Numbered from the stretch's first letter, positions 1 to 7,512 are shown. The stretch is DNA of 43,979 nt from Nocardioides terrigena (GCF_003047265.1 NZ_PZYY01000016.1:1-43979); one strand, 5' to 3'. The notes: generated by a model not told the origin, from the letters alone. A program made the numbers and translations.

Positions 1-21
1 GGGTGAGTAACGGGACTTGAA
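1..21. repeat. Terminal 21-bp direct repeat (left copy)
   Basis: The first 21 bases recur exactly as the last 21 bases (43959-43979). An overlap of this length is what short-read assemblers leave at the ends of a circular contig, so the simplest reading is a circularly closed genome. A real terminal repeat or att duplication is possible, but 21 bp is short for a phage terminal redundancy. Confidence 0.9.
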
Positions 22-32
22 TGCGTTACTCA
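4..32. repeat. 9-bp inverted repeat spanning the contig junction
   Basis: TGAGTAACG (4-12) and CGTTACTCA (24-32) are perfect inverted arms around an 11-bp spacer. The element lies in the roughly 350-bp gap between the end of the late operon and the start of the operon that leads to the integrase. It could be an operator, a recombinase core site or a hairpin. The sequence alone does not decide. Confidence 0.5.
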
Positions 33-175
33 TGCCGCTTTTACCTGCGCAAACGCAAGGTGAGCCTGCCGATCCTTGCTGATTTGTGGCAGTACGCGGA
101 ACTCTTTGACCCCCTCGTGAGTCTGGTGTGCACACCCCAGAACCCCACGGACCCCCGCGGCCAGAAACACCAACA

Positions 176-203
176 CACCCCGCCCTCCGAAGAGAGCGGG
201 GTG
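176..203 (-). terminator. Intrinsic terminator with UUCG tetraloop, end of late operon
   Basis: Read on the minus strand, CACCCCGC-TCTC, a TTCG loop and GAGG-GCGGGGTG form a 12-bp stem closed by C-UUCG-G (one U-G pair). A T/G-rich stretch follows. It starts 30 nt after the stop of the SGNH gene, where the leftward structural transcript should end. A separate 10-bp palindrome, GTGTGCACAC, sits just downstream at 126-135. I see no gene in 22-233. Confidence 0.85.
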
Positions 204-233
204 CGTGGCTTGGCGGGTCGTGAGTGCTAGGGC

Positions 234-1691
234 CTAGGGGCACTTCCGCACGGCGGTGCGACCGAAGCGGGCGGTGCCGAGCGCGCCGAAGAAGATCGAC
301 ATGCGGGCCACGGTGGTGCCTGCCGGGATCTGGATGGGCGGCGAGGCCAGGACCCCCTTCGCGGGTCGCCCGAGGACGTGGGCCTCGGACACCGGACTCA
401 GGGACGTGCCGATGTGCTGGATCGTCCCGCCGTTGAGGCACAGGATCTGCATGTCCAGCCGTCCGTCCGTCCACCCTGCGGCGTCGGTCTCGAACTCCAC
501 GAAGCCCTGCACGACGTCGCCCGCTGCCCACGAACCAGCGCGGAACTCCTTGAGCATGTGGACGCTCGCGGTGTTCACGCTGCGGGCGGAGACGGCGATC
601 TGCTGCCAGTCACCGAAGCCGTCCGCGCGGGCGACCTTGGACATCGCGGCGGTCATGGTGCCGCCGCTCGCGGAGGCGTACCACCCCTGTGCGACCTGCC
701 CGGTGACGCCGGCCCCCATGCCGCCGATGGTGCCGGTCATCAGGGGCAGGTCCATCAGGTTCGACAGGTCTGTGGTGTTTAGGGTCGCGCACGGGTCGGC
801 ACCCTGCGGGATGAACTTCGCCAGCGCCGCAGCGAAGGCGTCGGCCACGGTGAGCGCACCCAGCGAGGCGGGGTGCACGCCGTCCGGGGCCATCCCTGCG
901 GCGTAGAGCCCGGTGAGGGGGTTCGACCACGGGAGGGACCAGTCGACGAGGATGAAGTCGGCGGGGTTGGAGGCCGCGAACTGCCGGATCAGGGTGTTGA
1001 GCGCCGCTGCCTCGTTGCGCTGCCCGGAGGTGAACGAGTCACGCGGCGGGCAGGTGGTGGCGATGACCTTGGCCCCCAGCGCCCAGGCCTTGCCCCACAG
1101 GGTGCGCTTGTCGGCGAACGTGGCCGCCGCGCTGACGCCGGTCCCGATGCTGTTGGTCGCGCCGGCCTCGATGTAGACGGACGGACGCAGCGGGGCGACG
1201 GTGGTATCGAAGCGGGCGAGCTGCTGCGCCACGGTGGTCCCCGAGACGCCGACCTCGTGCCACGTGGCGCGCTGCCCGAAGGCGATCATGGCGCGTGCGA
1301 GGTAGCCGTCGCCGCGGTAGGCGGCGGTGCGGGACGCGCTGGACCCGGTCCACGGGGTGGTCACGAAGTTGTTGTCCGTGATCGAGTCGCCGTCCGCGAC
1401 GATGGTCGGGAACGCGGCCCGCGCCTGGTTGTCGGTCAGGACGGTCCACGTCGCGGCAGCGGTGCGGTTGGCGATGGCGAGCGGCTCGACAGCGGTGTCG
1501 ACGGCTGCCTCGATCGTGGCCGAGAGTGCGCCCCCCAGCTCGGTCTCCGGGTCGACCGCGAGTGTCGCCGCCGCCCCGTCGAGGTCGCCGACAACGACAC
1601 TGACAGCCTGCTCGGCGGCCTCGGATGCGATCGTGGCCGATGCTGCTGCGGCCTGGGCGGCTGCGAGGGCGATGGCGGACTCAGTCGGCAC
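234..1691 (-). CDS. Minor tail protein with SGNH/GDSL hydrolase domain
   Basis: A 485-residue tail-fibre type protein. The first 80 residues are Ala-rich and look like a helical attachment stalk. They are followed by an SGNH hydrolase domain: GDSIT near residues 101-105 (Ser103 nucleophile), GVSG at 148-151, GATN at 177-180 and DGVH with Asp270/His273, so all four blocks are present. In tail proteins such domains usually de-esterify acetylated surface glycans. Residues beyond about 290 look beta-rich and may be a carbohydrate-binding or trimerisation part. The start is GTG with GGAGG 5-6 nt upstream. It is the last gene of the leftward late operon. Confidence 0.85.
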   Translation of the reverse strand: MPTESAIALAAAQAAAASATIASEAAEQAVSVVVGDLDGAAATLAVDPETELGGALSATIEAAVDTAVEPLAIANRTAAATWTVLTDNQARAAFPTIVADGDSITDNNFVTTPWTGSSASRTAAYRGDGYLARAMIAFGQRATWHEVGVSGTTVAQQLARFDTTVAPLRPSVYIEAGATNSIGTGVSAAATFADKRTLWGKAWALGAKVIATTCPPRDSFTSGQRNEAAALNTLIRQFAASNPADFILVDWSLPWSNPLTGLYAAGMAPDGVHPASLGALTVADAFAAALAKFIPQGADPCATLNTTDLSNLMDLPLMTGTIGGMGAGVTGQVAQGWYASASGGTMTAAMSKVARADGFGDWQQIAVSARSVNTASVHMLKEFRAGSWAAGDVVQGFVEFETDAAGWTDGRLDMQILCLNGGTIQHIGTSLSPVSEAHVLGRPAKGVLASPPIQIPAGTTVARMSIFFGALGTARFGRTAVRKCP

Positions 1692-1737
1692 GGTGGCCTC
1701 CGTTCGTGTGGGGTGTGGGGTCGAAGGGGGGGTGTGG

Positions 1738-3672
1738 CTAGATCCGGAGCCAGGCCGTGCCGTTGGAGACGACCGTCATCCACTCGTACTGCGCCAGGGC
1801 TCGCGTGGCCGACCCATCGATCGTCAGTCCCCCACCGCTGACCGTGCATCCGCCGCCCGCGACGGCCTTGATGACGAATCGCTGACCGGCTGGCGCGCTG
1901 GCGGGGAGGGTGATCGTTCCCGTCGCGCCGACGATGACGGTGTGCTGGTCGAGGGTCATCGTGACGGGCAGGGACGCGACCGCCTCGTAGGGCGGGACTT
2001 CCGCGCCGCTGTCCCGGCGAACCGTCGCCCCCTTGGTGGGAGTGACGACCGTCCCCGACTGTGACGCGTTCTTCGGGATCCACCCGACACGGTGAGCGGT
2101 GCCGCCAGAGATGCGGAGGTGCGCCTTGCCGCCCGCCAAAGTGGCCGAGCCGTAGCTGCCCGACATGTCGATGTCGACGGCGTTGCTGGTGGCGCCCCCG
2201 GTGCCCGTGCCGAACCGGAAGAGGTCGTCGGCGTAGGCGCTCGAGTCGTAGTCGATGACGTTCTTGACCCGCACCACTGCGGCCCCGCCGACGTGGATCA
2301 TGCCGCCGTGGTTCTGCTCGCCGATGATCTTCTCGAAGGTCATGTTGACGATCGGGGAGCCGCTGTCGGTGTCGGCGCGAAAGAACGGGGTGGAGGCGCA
2401 CTCGTAGGAGTGCCACTCGCCGCCCTCGATGTGGATGTTGTTGGTGCCTGCGCCCGCCTGGCCCACGATGTCAAAGGCGGGGACTGTCGCGGTGGTGTTG
2501 CGCATCAGGAGGCAGTCGCGGAAGGTTAGGCCGAACAGGTTGTAGATGTTCGCCTTGAGGATCGAGGCGCCGTTGACGCCGGGCTTGATGTTGCACCGCT
2601 CGAACGTGGTGTGGATGAAGCCGCCGGTCCCACTGACGTCGAAGAGGTGGCTCGCCGTGCCACTGTTGGTGATCTGCGCGTCGCGGAACACTGCCGACTG
2701 CATGAGCGTGGACCCGGACACGAGAACCATGTTCCCGGCCGTCCAGTTGAGGATCGTCTGCCTCCCACGACCCGACACCTGAAGGTGGTTGCGGGCCGGG
2801 AGGGGCGCGGAGAAGTTGAACGTGCCGCGGTCGGGGAACGCGACGAACACGGCGTTGGTGTGCTCGGCGAAGAGGGCGGCCATCGCCGCGTCGTTCTGTG
2901 CGGCGGTGTTGGTCGACGCGACGCCGTGCTGGCGGACGTTGATCTGGGTGGGGCCGACCTTCCAGACTGCGCCGCCCGTCTCGGTGGAGTCGGTGATGTC
3001 GGCCGCGATCGTGGCGTCCAGGGTGGCCGCGGAGAGCCGTCCCGTCTCGACCGTGGTCTGCACCGCCTTGGCCGCGTAGGAGGCGGCGTGGCGGGCGTCC
3101 TGCTGGATGCGGAGGGCGCTGCCAGGGTCGGCGTCAACGGTGGCGATGAGCTCGTCGGCGGTGTCGGCGCCCACAAGGTCGCTGGCGAGTTCCGCAGCAG
3201 CAGCAGCGGCGGTGGCGGACGCGGCGGCTACGGTGGCAACGGCCTGCATCTCGTCGCGGAACGCCGAACGCCACGTCGCGGTGATGGCCGGGACGTCGAG
3301 GTCGAGGTCGGCCATGGTCGCCGATGCGGTCAGCTCGAACGGACCCGAGCGCCACAGGTCCCGCCCACCGTTGCCGCGGTTGCCGCCAACACCCCGAGCG
3401 AGCGGGTAGTCGACGATCACCTCGTAGTAGTAGTCACTCGGGCTGGTCGCGGCGTTCGTGGGCCACAGGTCGGTGAAGGTGTAGGTGCCGTCAGTGGCGA
3501 CGTCGGCCGGGGCGTTGCCGAACCGCTCTTCGTTGGAGTCGGGGTCGGCGATCCGGGCGATGGGTCCGTTGGCGTCGCAGGCAACGATCCAGACCTTGGT
3601 GCGGCGGGTGTCGGTGATGTTGCCGATGCGGTCGTGGACGTTGCCGGTGAGGGTGATCGGGGTGATGGGCAT
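1738..3672 (-). CDS. Tail spike/fibre with probable right-handed beta-helix
   Basis: 644 residues. An N-terminal beta-rich domain (about 1-100) is followed by an Ala-rich coiled linker (about 140-210). Residues about 240-520 have the repeated short hydrophobic, Asn/Gly-rich pattern of pectate-lyase-like beta-helices, with runs such as FRDAQITNSG and FERCNIKPG. The C-terminal 100 residues look like a separate beta cap ending in WLRI. The likely role is receptor recognition or glycan depolymerisation at the tail tip. No catalytic residues can be assigned by eye. It lies between two other predicted glycan-active tail proteins. Confidence 0.75.
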   Translation of the reverse strand: MPITPITLTGNVHDRIGNITDTRRTKVWIVACDANGPIARIADPDSNEERFGNAPADVATDGTYTFTDLWPTNAATSPSDYYYEVIVDYPLARGVGGNRGNGGRDLWRSGPFELTASATMADLDLDVPAITATWRSAFRDEMQAVATVAAASATAAAAAAELASDLVGADTADELIATVDADPGSALRIQQDARHAASYAAKAVQTTVETGRLSAATLDATIAADITDSTETGGAVWKVGPTQINVRQHGVASTNTAAQNDAAMAALFAEHTNAVFVAFPDRGTFNFSAPLPARNHLQVSGRGRQTILNWTAGNMVLVSGSTLMQSAVFRDAQITNSGTASHLFDVSGTGGFIHTTFERCNIKPGVNGASILKANIYNLFGLTFRDCLLMRNTTATVPAFDIVGQAGAGTNNIHIEGGEWHSYECASTPFFRADTDSGSPIVNMTFEKIIGEQNHGGMIHVGGAAVVRVKNVIDYDSSAYADDLFRFGTGTGGATSNAVDIDMSGSYGSATLAGGKAHLRISGGTAHRVGWIPKNASQSGTVVTPTKGATVRRDSGAEVPPYEAVASLPVTMTLDQHTVIVGATGTITLPASAPAGQRFVIKAVAGGGCTVSGGGLTIDGSATRALAQYEWMTVVSNGTAWLRI

Positions 3673-3716
3673 GAGTGGCGGGCCTGTTCTGTTGGCGGGG
3701 CCGGGGTGGTTCTAGG

Positions 3717-4733
3717 TCAGTTGCGGGACAGGAGGTCGCGGAAGGCTGCGAGTCGGTCGCCGCGCAGCACCCACGACGGCGGGTTGCCGAGCGAGCCGTC
3801 AGTGGGAAGGTCCTGCCGGTTGTTGGCGGCGCTGTTGAAGATGCACGCGATCGCCCACGGTCCGGCCTTGAGGACGTCCCACGCGGCGTAGATGTCGGCA
3901 GGGAGGACGGCATTCCACTCACCGACAGCGAGGGGCTTGCCGGGTGCGACACGGGCCGCCCACGACTCGAACTTCGCCATCTTCACCGCGGCAGGCTCGC
4001 CGGGGTTGGTGTTGGTCTTGCCGTCGTAGAAGTCGCCGCCGAGGAAGTCGCAGGCGTTGAGCAGGGCGGGCGTGTAGTAGACAGCGAGCTCGGCGTCGTT
4101 GAGCGCGGCAGCCTTGGCCTTGACTCCCCACGGGAAGCCGTTGTCGGTGGTCCCGAGCTTGTGCTGCGGGCCGGCGAGGGGCTTGACGATGTTCATGGCG
4201 CGGACGTTGGCGCGGGACCAGTCGACGAGCTGCTGCGGTGTGGAGATCCCACCACCTCGGGGCTCGTGGTGGAAGGACCCGAACGTGGGGAAGTCAAGGT
4301 CGGCGAGTGCGTTGCCGAGGTCGCGGAACCGGGCGTCGTCCTGCCCGGATGCGGCGGCCTGCCAGGTGGTGTTGAACTTGAGTGACCAGTAGGGCACGAC
4401 GCCGCGCTCGTGGGCCTCGCGCAACTTGCTGACGAGCGACGAGACGTTGAAGCCGGGGACGAAGATGCGGTGGGCCTCGACCGGGCCAGTCTCGCGGACT
4501 CGTGCGTCGTAGTCGTCGGTCGACATGCCGAGCAGCACGGAGCGCGGCGGGGTCGGCGGCACCTCAGGCTCAGGCTTCACGTCCGGGTGTGCCTCGCGGT
4601 AGGCGTCATACTCAGCTCGCAGCGCGTCGAGTGCCACGCGCCCCTCAGCCTCAGCAGCAGCGCGCCCCTCGGCCTCGCGGTCGTCGCCGTACTGGGTGGC
4701 AGCAGAGAGGACGGGGCCGAGGTCGGTGGCCAT
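3717..4733 (-). CDS. GH26-like glycoside hydrolase, probable tail or lysis enzyme
   Basis: 338 residues from the ATG at 4733, which overlaps the stop of the upstream gene; a GTG one codon earlier is possible. An acidic N-terminal helical stretch (about 15-60, Ala/Glu/Arg-rich) leads to a TIM-barrel-like domain. FHHEP (Glu157) and AVGEWN (Glu272) match the acid/base and nucleophile positions of the GH26 family, with TNPGEPAAVKM between them. GH26 enzymes are mainly beta-mannanases. The actual substrate here is unknown and could be a cell-surface glycan. The protein may be a virion component or a secreted depolymerase. Confidence 0.7.
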   Translation of the reverse strand: MATDLGPVLSAATQYGDDREAEGRAAAEAEGRVALDALRAEYDAYREAHPDVKPEPEVPPTPPRSVLLGMSTDDYDARVRETGPVEAHRIFVPGFNVSSLVSKLREAHERGVVPYWSLKFNTTWQAAASGQDDARFRDLGNALADLDFPTFGSFHHEPRGGGISTPQQLVDWSRANVRAMNIVKPLAGPQHKLGTTDNGFPWGVKAKAAALNDAELAVYYTPALLNACDFLGGDFYDGKTNTNPGEPAAVKMAKFESWAARVAPGKPLAVGEWNAVLPADIYAAWDVLKAGPWAIACIFNSAANNRQDLPTDGSLGNPPSWVLRGDRLAAFRDLLSRN

Positions 4734-4927
4734 CACTCACCAGCCGGGTGCGTGTTCGTGTTGGCCGCAGCGATGCCGTTGATGATCGCGACGACAGCAG
4801 CCCAGAGGCCGAGTTCCGCGTCGCCGACGTAGCCCTTGGCGAAGAGGTAGGCGGCGACGGCAGACCCGAGGGCGGCGACGACGTACAGGACGAAGCGCAC
4901 GGTCGGGTTGAGGTTGATGGTCGGCAT
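4733..4927 (-). CDS. Small two-helix membrane protein, holin candidate
   Basis: 64 residues with hydrophobic segments at about 11-28 and 38-54 and a short charged C-terminus. Size and topology fit small phage holins, and it lies within the lysis/tail region. Its stop overlaps the start of the GH26-like gene, and its start abuts the stop of the 35-residue gene upstream. Two other membrane proteins at 7.5-8.3 kb compete for the holin role. Confidence 0.55.
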   Translation of the reverse strand: MPTINLNPTVRFVLYVVAALGSAVAAYLFAKGYVGDAELGLWAAVVAIINGIAAANTNTHPAGE

Positions 4928-5035
4928 CTAGGACTCCTTGAGGTTGGTGACGTAGCGGCGGTGCAGGGCGTGGCCGACGATGCGGCCGACGTGGAAGGCG
5001 CAGGAGGCGCGGAGGATTGCGCGGGCAGTGGTCAT
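4928..5035 (-). CDS. Hypothetical 35-residue basic protein
   Basis: Begins MTTARAILRA and ends NLKES. It has an ideal GGAGG 5 nt before the ATG and ends exactly where the holin-like gene begins, which argues that it is translated. The sequence is basic with a possible amphipathic helix and no recognisable family. It is the first minus-strand gene left of plus cassette A, and their upstream regions share 5036-5109. Confidence 0.55.
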   Translation of the reverse strand: MTTARAILRASCAFHVGRIVGHALHRRYVTNLKES

Positions 5036-5062
5036 GTGGCCTCCAATGCATCCGTGGCGAAA

Positions 5063-5095
5063 AGTGCTACAGAACTGTGGCGCGTAGTGCTACAG
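5063..5095. promoter_or_regulatory. Direct repeat AGTGCTACAG x2 upstream of HTH gene A
   Basis: AGTGCTACAG occurs at 5063-5072 and 5086-5095, 23 bp apart (about two helical turns), just upstream of the HTH gene at 5110. The second copy abuts the proposed -10 box. This is a plausible operator for the adjacent HTH protein, although no binding motif is known for it. Confidence 0.45.
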
Positions 5096-5097
5096 TG

Positions 5098-5109
5098 CAT
5101 AGTGTGAAC
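5098..5109 (+). promoter_or_regulatory. Putative leaderless promoter of HTH gene A
   Basis: CATAGT at 5098-5103 lies 6 nt before the ATG at 5110, so transcription would start at the A of the ATG. There is no Shine-Dalgarno sequence upstream. A GTG two codons earlier (5104) is an alternative start. No good -35 is visible. Confidence 0.4.
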
Positions 5110-5316
5110 ATGACACAGAAGGCGGCACTGAGTGACGGCGACAGGTGGCGGCTCGAGGTGGCAATGAAGAAAGCCGAGGAGGCCAAGCGCGACGCCGAGT
5201 TGGCGCGCGCGATCGTCGTGGAGATGATCGACAAGTCCTCGTATCGCGAGGTCGCAAGGCTCACGGGCCTAAGTACGAATACATTGCAGCGGTGGAAGCG
5301 GGAGGCGGGGAAGTGA
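5110..5316 (+). CDS. Small HTH DNA-binding protein, plus cassette A
   Basis: 68 residues. An N-terminal Lys/Glu/Ala-rich helix (about 10-45) is followed by a C-terminal helix-turn-helix of transposase/resolvase type, YREVARLTGLSTNTLQRWKR. It is a paralogue of the HTH protein at 6456: the two share the LQRWKRE end and 27 exact bases of DNA. It opens a three-gene plus-strand cassette that interrupts the leftward late operon. It is probably a transcriptional regulator expressed independently of the lytic cycle. No RBS is visible, so it is probably leaderless. Confidence 0.75.
   Translation: MTQKAALSDGDRWRLEVAMKKAEEAKRDAELARAIVVEMIDKSSYREVARLTGLSTNTLQRWKREAGK
5281..5307 (+). repeat. 27-bp exact repeat at the 3' end of HTH gene A (copy 2 at 6651-6677)
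   Basis: The 27 bases starting ACATTGCAG and ending GGGAGGCG are identical to 6651-6677. Both copies encode the same recognition-helix end (TLQRWKREA). In copy 2 the GGGAGG also serves as ribosome binding site for the next gene. This marks recent shared ancestry or recombination between cassettes A and B. Confidence 0.9.
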
Positions 5317-5361
5317 GTCGCTGTCCGAGGCGATCCGCCGATTCCTAGAGAGGTATGTGCG

Positions 5362-5520
5362 ATGAGCGAGCAGGCAAGCATCCAAGAGGGCGACTACGCG
5401 GTGATGCGCGTCAAGGTGGCGCGGGCGAACGACGAGCAGGCATTCATCGAGTTCGCCTCAATGGAGGGACCGTTCTCGATTCGCGTGCCCCTCTCGGAAC
5501 TTTTGAAGGTCAGCCAGTGA
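5362..5520 (+). CDS. Hypothetical 52-residue protein, cassette A
   Basis: Begins MSEQASIQEG and ends LLKVSQ; mildly acidic, with no Cys and no membrane segment. An AGAGG lies about 9 nt before the ATG. Its TGA overlaps the GTG start of the next gene, so translation is coupled. No family recognised. Confidence 0.65.
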   Translation: MSEQASIQEGDYAVMRVKVARANDEQAFIEFASMEGPFSIRVPLSELLKVSQ

Positions 5521-5771
5521 GCGAGCAATCCACCGAGAATGACCGCACCGTGGGGGACGTGCTGGCCACGTTCGTACAGGCCGCCGATCCGGGTCTAGCC
5601 GCGGACCTGCGCGCCGCCGCACGTGCCGAAACTGCCGGGAATGACGCTCGCTGCTTCCGCGAGTGGCGCGATCGCAACAGTGTTCGCGTCCACATCTGCA
5701 TCGGCAGCGGCGAGCACGAGTGCTACTGCGGAGCCTGCGGCACAAGCGTCATTCCCACCGCAAAGTCCTAG
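5517..5771 (+). CDS. Hypothetical 84-residue protein with Cys/His cluster, cassette A
   Basis: Starts at the GTG overlapping the previous stop. The N-terminal half (residues 1-45) is acidic and helical. The C-terminal part carries HIC, then HECYCGAC, a compact set of His/Cys that could bind zinc. The last residues, PTAKS, resemble the PPAKP end of the cassette B protein. Its TAG interlocks with the TAG of the convergent EEP-like gene at a CTAG. Function unknown. Confidence 0.65.
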   Translation: MSEQSTENDRTVGDVLATFVQAADPGLAADLRAAARAETAGNDARCFREWRDRNSVRVHICIGSGEHECYCGACGTSVIPTAKS

Positions 5772-6415
5772 GGCAGCAGGCGGTACAGCACGGCCGGGTG
5801 ATCCGACCCGCGACGCCCAAGCCGCTTGCCGCTGCCCCGAACCTTGCGCCGCATCGCCCAATCGACCTTCGCGCCAGTGGTGATCGGCCGCAGACCATGA
5901 CGCGCCATGAAGTCGCGCATCTCGTCGACCTTCGCGTTCTGGTCGCCCACGATCAGCACCGGGGAAGGTGTGCTGATAGCGGTCGCGAGCAGGAAGTCCT
6001 CGGCCTCCCACGCGGGACGGTTCGCACCCCGTGTCTGGATGCCACCCGAGGGACCACCCGGCACGCGGTGGACGGCAACCAGGCGGAAGTTGGGCCAGTC
6101 GAGTTGCAGCCACTTGCGGCCCCGGTGCGCGATGCCTGCGTGAGGTCCACGCCAGGGAGTGTCGTGGCTGAGCTCGTTGACGGTCGGCTGCGGGAGGTCG
6201 CGGCGGACCATCACCACGACGTCGGACCCGCGCCGGTATGTGCGCCAGTCCTTGTGGAATGCCTCGCGGATGTCGTGGACGTAGCGGGTGGACTCGAGCA
6301 GCACGATCACGTCGGGACGTCGGAGTCGGACCCATGCCCAGAGTGCGAGGACGACGAGGGCGGGGCGACGTCCGACTCGCGCATTCCACGAAATTATGCG
6401 GCGGGGTCGCTTCAT
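5768..6415 (-). CDS. EEP-family (endonuclease/exonuclease/phosphatase) protein
   Basis: 215 residues from the ATG at 6415, chosen because GGAGAG precedes it and it leaves room for the divergent promoter. The full EEP signature can be seen in order: SWNAR near the N-terminus, a Glu in LLEST, AVH in the middle, IVGDQNA, and GSDHPAV at the C-terminus. Enzymes of this fold are metal-dependent nucleases or phosphatases. The substrate is unknown. It is short for the family but keeps every motif. An internal hydrophobic stretch (about 15-30) is likely part of the fold. Its position among the lysis genes is unusual, and it is flanked on both sides by plus-strand HTH cassettes. Confidence 0.75.
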   Translation of the reverse strand: MKRPRRIISWNARVGRRPALVVLALWAWVRLRRPDVIVLLESTRYVHDIREAFHKDWRTYRRGSDVVVMVRRDLPQPTVNELSHDTPWRGPHAGIAHRGRKWLQLDWPNFRLVAVHRVPGGPSGGIQTRGANRPAWEAEDFLLATAISTPSPVLIVGDQNAKVDEMRDFMARHGLRPITTGAKVDWAMRRKVRGSGKRLGRRGSDHPAVLYRLLP

Positions 6416-6443
6416 GTGCTCTCCATTTCGTGACGATGTGCGG

Positions 6444-6455
6444 TACGATTGAGCC
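6444..6455 (+). promoter_or_regulatory. Putative leaderless promoter of HTH gene B
   Basis: TACGAT (6444-6449) lies exactly 6 nt before the ATG at 6456, and no Shine-Dalgarno is present. TACGATTG recurs at 6470-6477, inside the first codons, and could be an operator half. The divergent EEP-like gene starts 40 bp to the left. Confidence 0.5.
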
Positions 6456-6683
6456 ATGACGACAAGCGATACGATTGGCCGCGTGCCGAGACCCCGCGGA
6501 GTGTTGAGCGACGAGCAGGCGCAGGAGTTGGAGGCTCGACGTCAGTTGCGCGACCACTGGACCGCCGCGTACCGAGAGTGGGTCGTCGGCCTCCTCGCTG
6601 ACGGCTGCTCGTTCGGTGAGGTCAGCAAAGCGACCGGACTCAGCAAGGACACATTGCAGCGGTGGAAGCGGGAGGCGAAGTGA
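6456..6683 (+). CDS. Small HTH DNA-binding protein, plus cassette B
   Basis: 75 residues. A basic N-terminus (about 1-18) and a charged helix (about 20-45) precede the C-terminal HTH FGEVSKATGLSKDTLQRWKR. It is a paralogue of the HTH protein at 5110. Its TGA overlaps the ATG of the downstream Cys-protein gene (TGATG). It is probably a regulator of its own cassette or of host genes in the lysogen, which is inference. A GTG at 6483 is an alternative start. Confidence 0.75.
   Translation: MTTSDTIGRVPRPRGVLSDEQAQELEARRQLRDHWTAAYREWVVGLLADGCSFGEVSKATGLSKDTLQRWKREAK
6651..6677 (+). repeat. 27-bp exact repeat at the 3' end of HTH gene B
   Basis: Second copy of the repeat at 5281-5307. See that entry. 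Confidence 0.9.
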
Positions 6684-6844
6684 TGCAGTCCGCCGAGAGT
6701 GAAACGCGCTGCCCCGTGTGTGGCGAGAATGGCGTGAGGGCGTGCATCGATGAGAGCGGGGATCTCTTGGCCTTCGACCACGAGGGCCGCCCGGCATTCT
6801 TTCCACCCGGCTTCGACCGCATCCTTCCCCCCGCAAAGCCCTAG
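6683..6844 (+). CDS. Small zinc-knuckle-like protein, cassette B
   Basis: 53 residues with CPVCGENGVRAC near the N-terminus (residues 10-21) and a Pro/Phe-rich C-terminal half ending PPAKP. It is coupled to the HTH gene by TGATG. Its stop interlocks with that of the convergent amidase gene at CTAG. Together with the 84-residue protein of cassette A it suggests a repeated HTH plus Cys-protein design. Confidence 0.65.
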   Translation: MQSAESETRCPVCGENGVRACIDESGDLLAFDHEGRPAFFPPGFDRILPPAKP

Positions 6845-7512
6845 CGCGCGTGGTTCTTCCGCGCCCGCTCACGGTTCTTCTTGAGCGCATCGGCGAGACC
6901 CGTGTAGCCGTCCGCCTTGGCCTGCTGGATCGCGGTGGTGATCTTGCGGAGGGTGCGGCGGATGGGCTTGCGACGGAGGGCGCGCAGGTTGGCGATCTCG
7001 CGAGTCACGTCGGAGCGGAACTGGATCATGTCGAAGTTCGGGTCGATCTTCCGACCCTTCGGCGTGGCGATCTCCTTGTGCCCTAGAGCGCGAGCCGGTG
7101 CGAGACCGTAGTGCTCGCACAGGGCAGCGACCAGACGCACATAGGCTGCGTACTGAGCGGGCGGCCAGGGGGAGACGCCGTCGTGCTCAGCCTCGATGCC
7201 GATCGCGTGCCAGTTGTCCTGCGCCGTGGTGAACGTCGCGCCCGCGTGGTAGGCGACACCCGCGGCGATCACGTAGACGGTGCCGTCGCGACCGAGGCCG
7301 AGCTGCGACAGTGGGCCGGGGAGATCCGAGCGGCCGTCGCGCACGACCCGCAACGAGGGGTAGTCGCCAGCAGCACTCTTCGGGGTGGCCGTGTGGTGGC
7401 AGGCGATCGTCTCGACGGCGGACAGGGAGCCGTGGCCGCGAGTGCGCCAACCGTCGATCTCGGTGACGGGGAGGCCGGACTTGCGGCAGGCGGCGGCGAG
7501 GTCGGTGAGCAT
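6841..7512 (-). CDS. Endolysin, N-acetylmuramoyl-L-alanine amidase (Amidase_2)
   Basis: 223 residues. The amidase_2 fold is recognisable from ACHHTAT (His39/40 region), YVIAAGVAYHAG, IGIEAEHDG and LGHKE followed by KIDPNFD, which supply the zinc ligands and catalytic residues. Such enzymes cut the amide bond between MurNAc and the stem peptide. The C-terminal 50 residues are strongly basic, consistent with binding acidic wall polymers. There is no signal peptide, so it should depend on a holin. The three genes just upstream in the operon are small membrane or coiled proteins. Confidence 0.88.
   Translation of the reverse strand: MLTDLAAACRKSGLPVTEIDGWRTRGHGSLSAVETIACHHTATPKSAAGDYPSLRVVRDGRSDLPGPLSQLGLGRDGTVYVIAAGVAYHAGATFTTAQDNWHAIGIEAEHDGVSPWPPAQYAAYVRLVAALCEHYGLAPARALGHKEIATPKGRKIDPNFDMIQFRSDVTREIANLRALRRKPIRRTLRKITTAIQQAKADGYTGLADALKKNRERARKNHAR

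Noticed and set aside
5017..5109. Longer start for HTH gene A at 5017
   Set aside because: This would cover the start and RBS of the divergent 35-residue gene and the direct repeats. The added residues are Cys/Arg-rich and unlike the paralogue.
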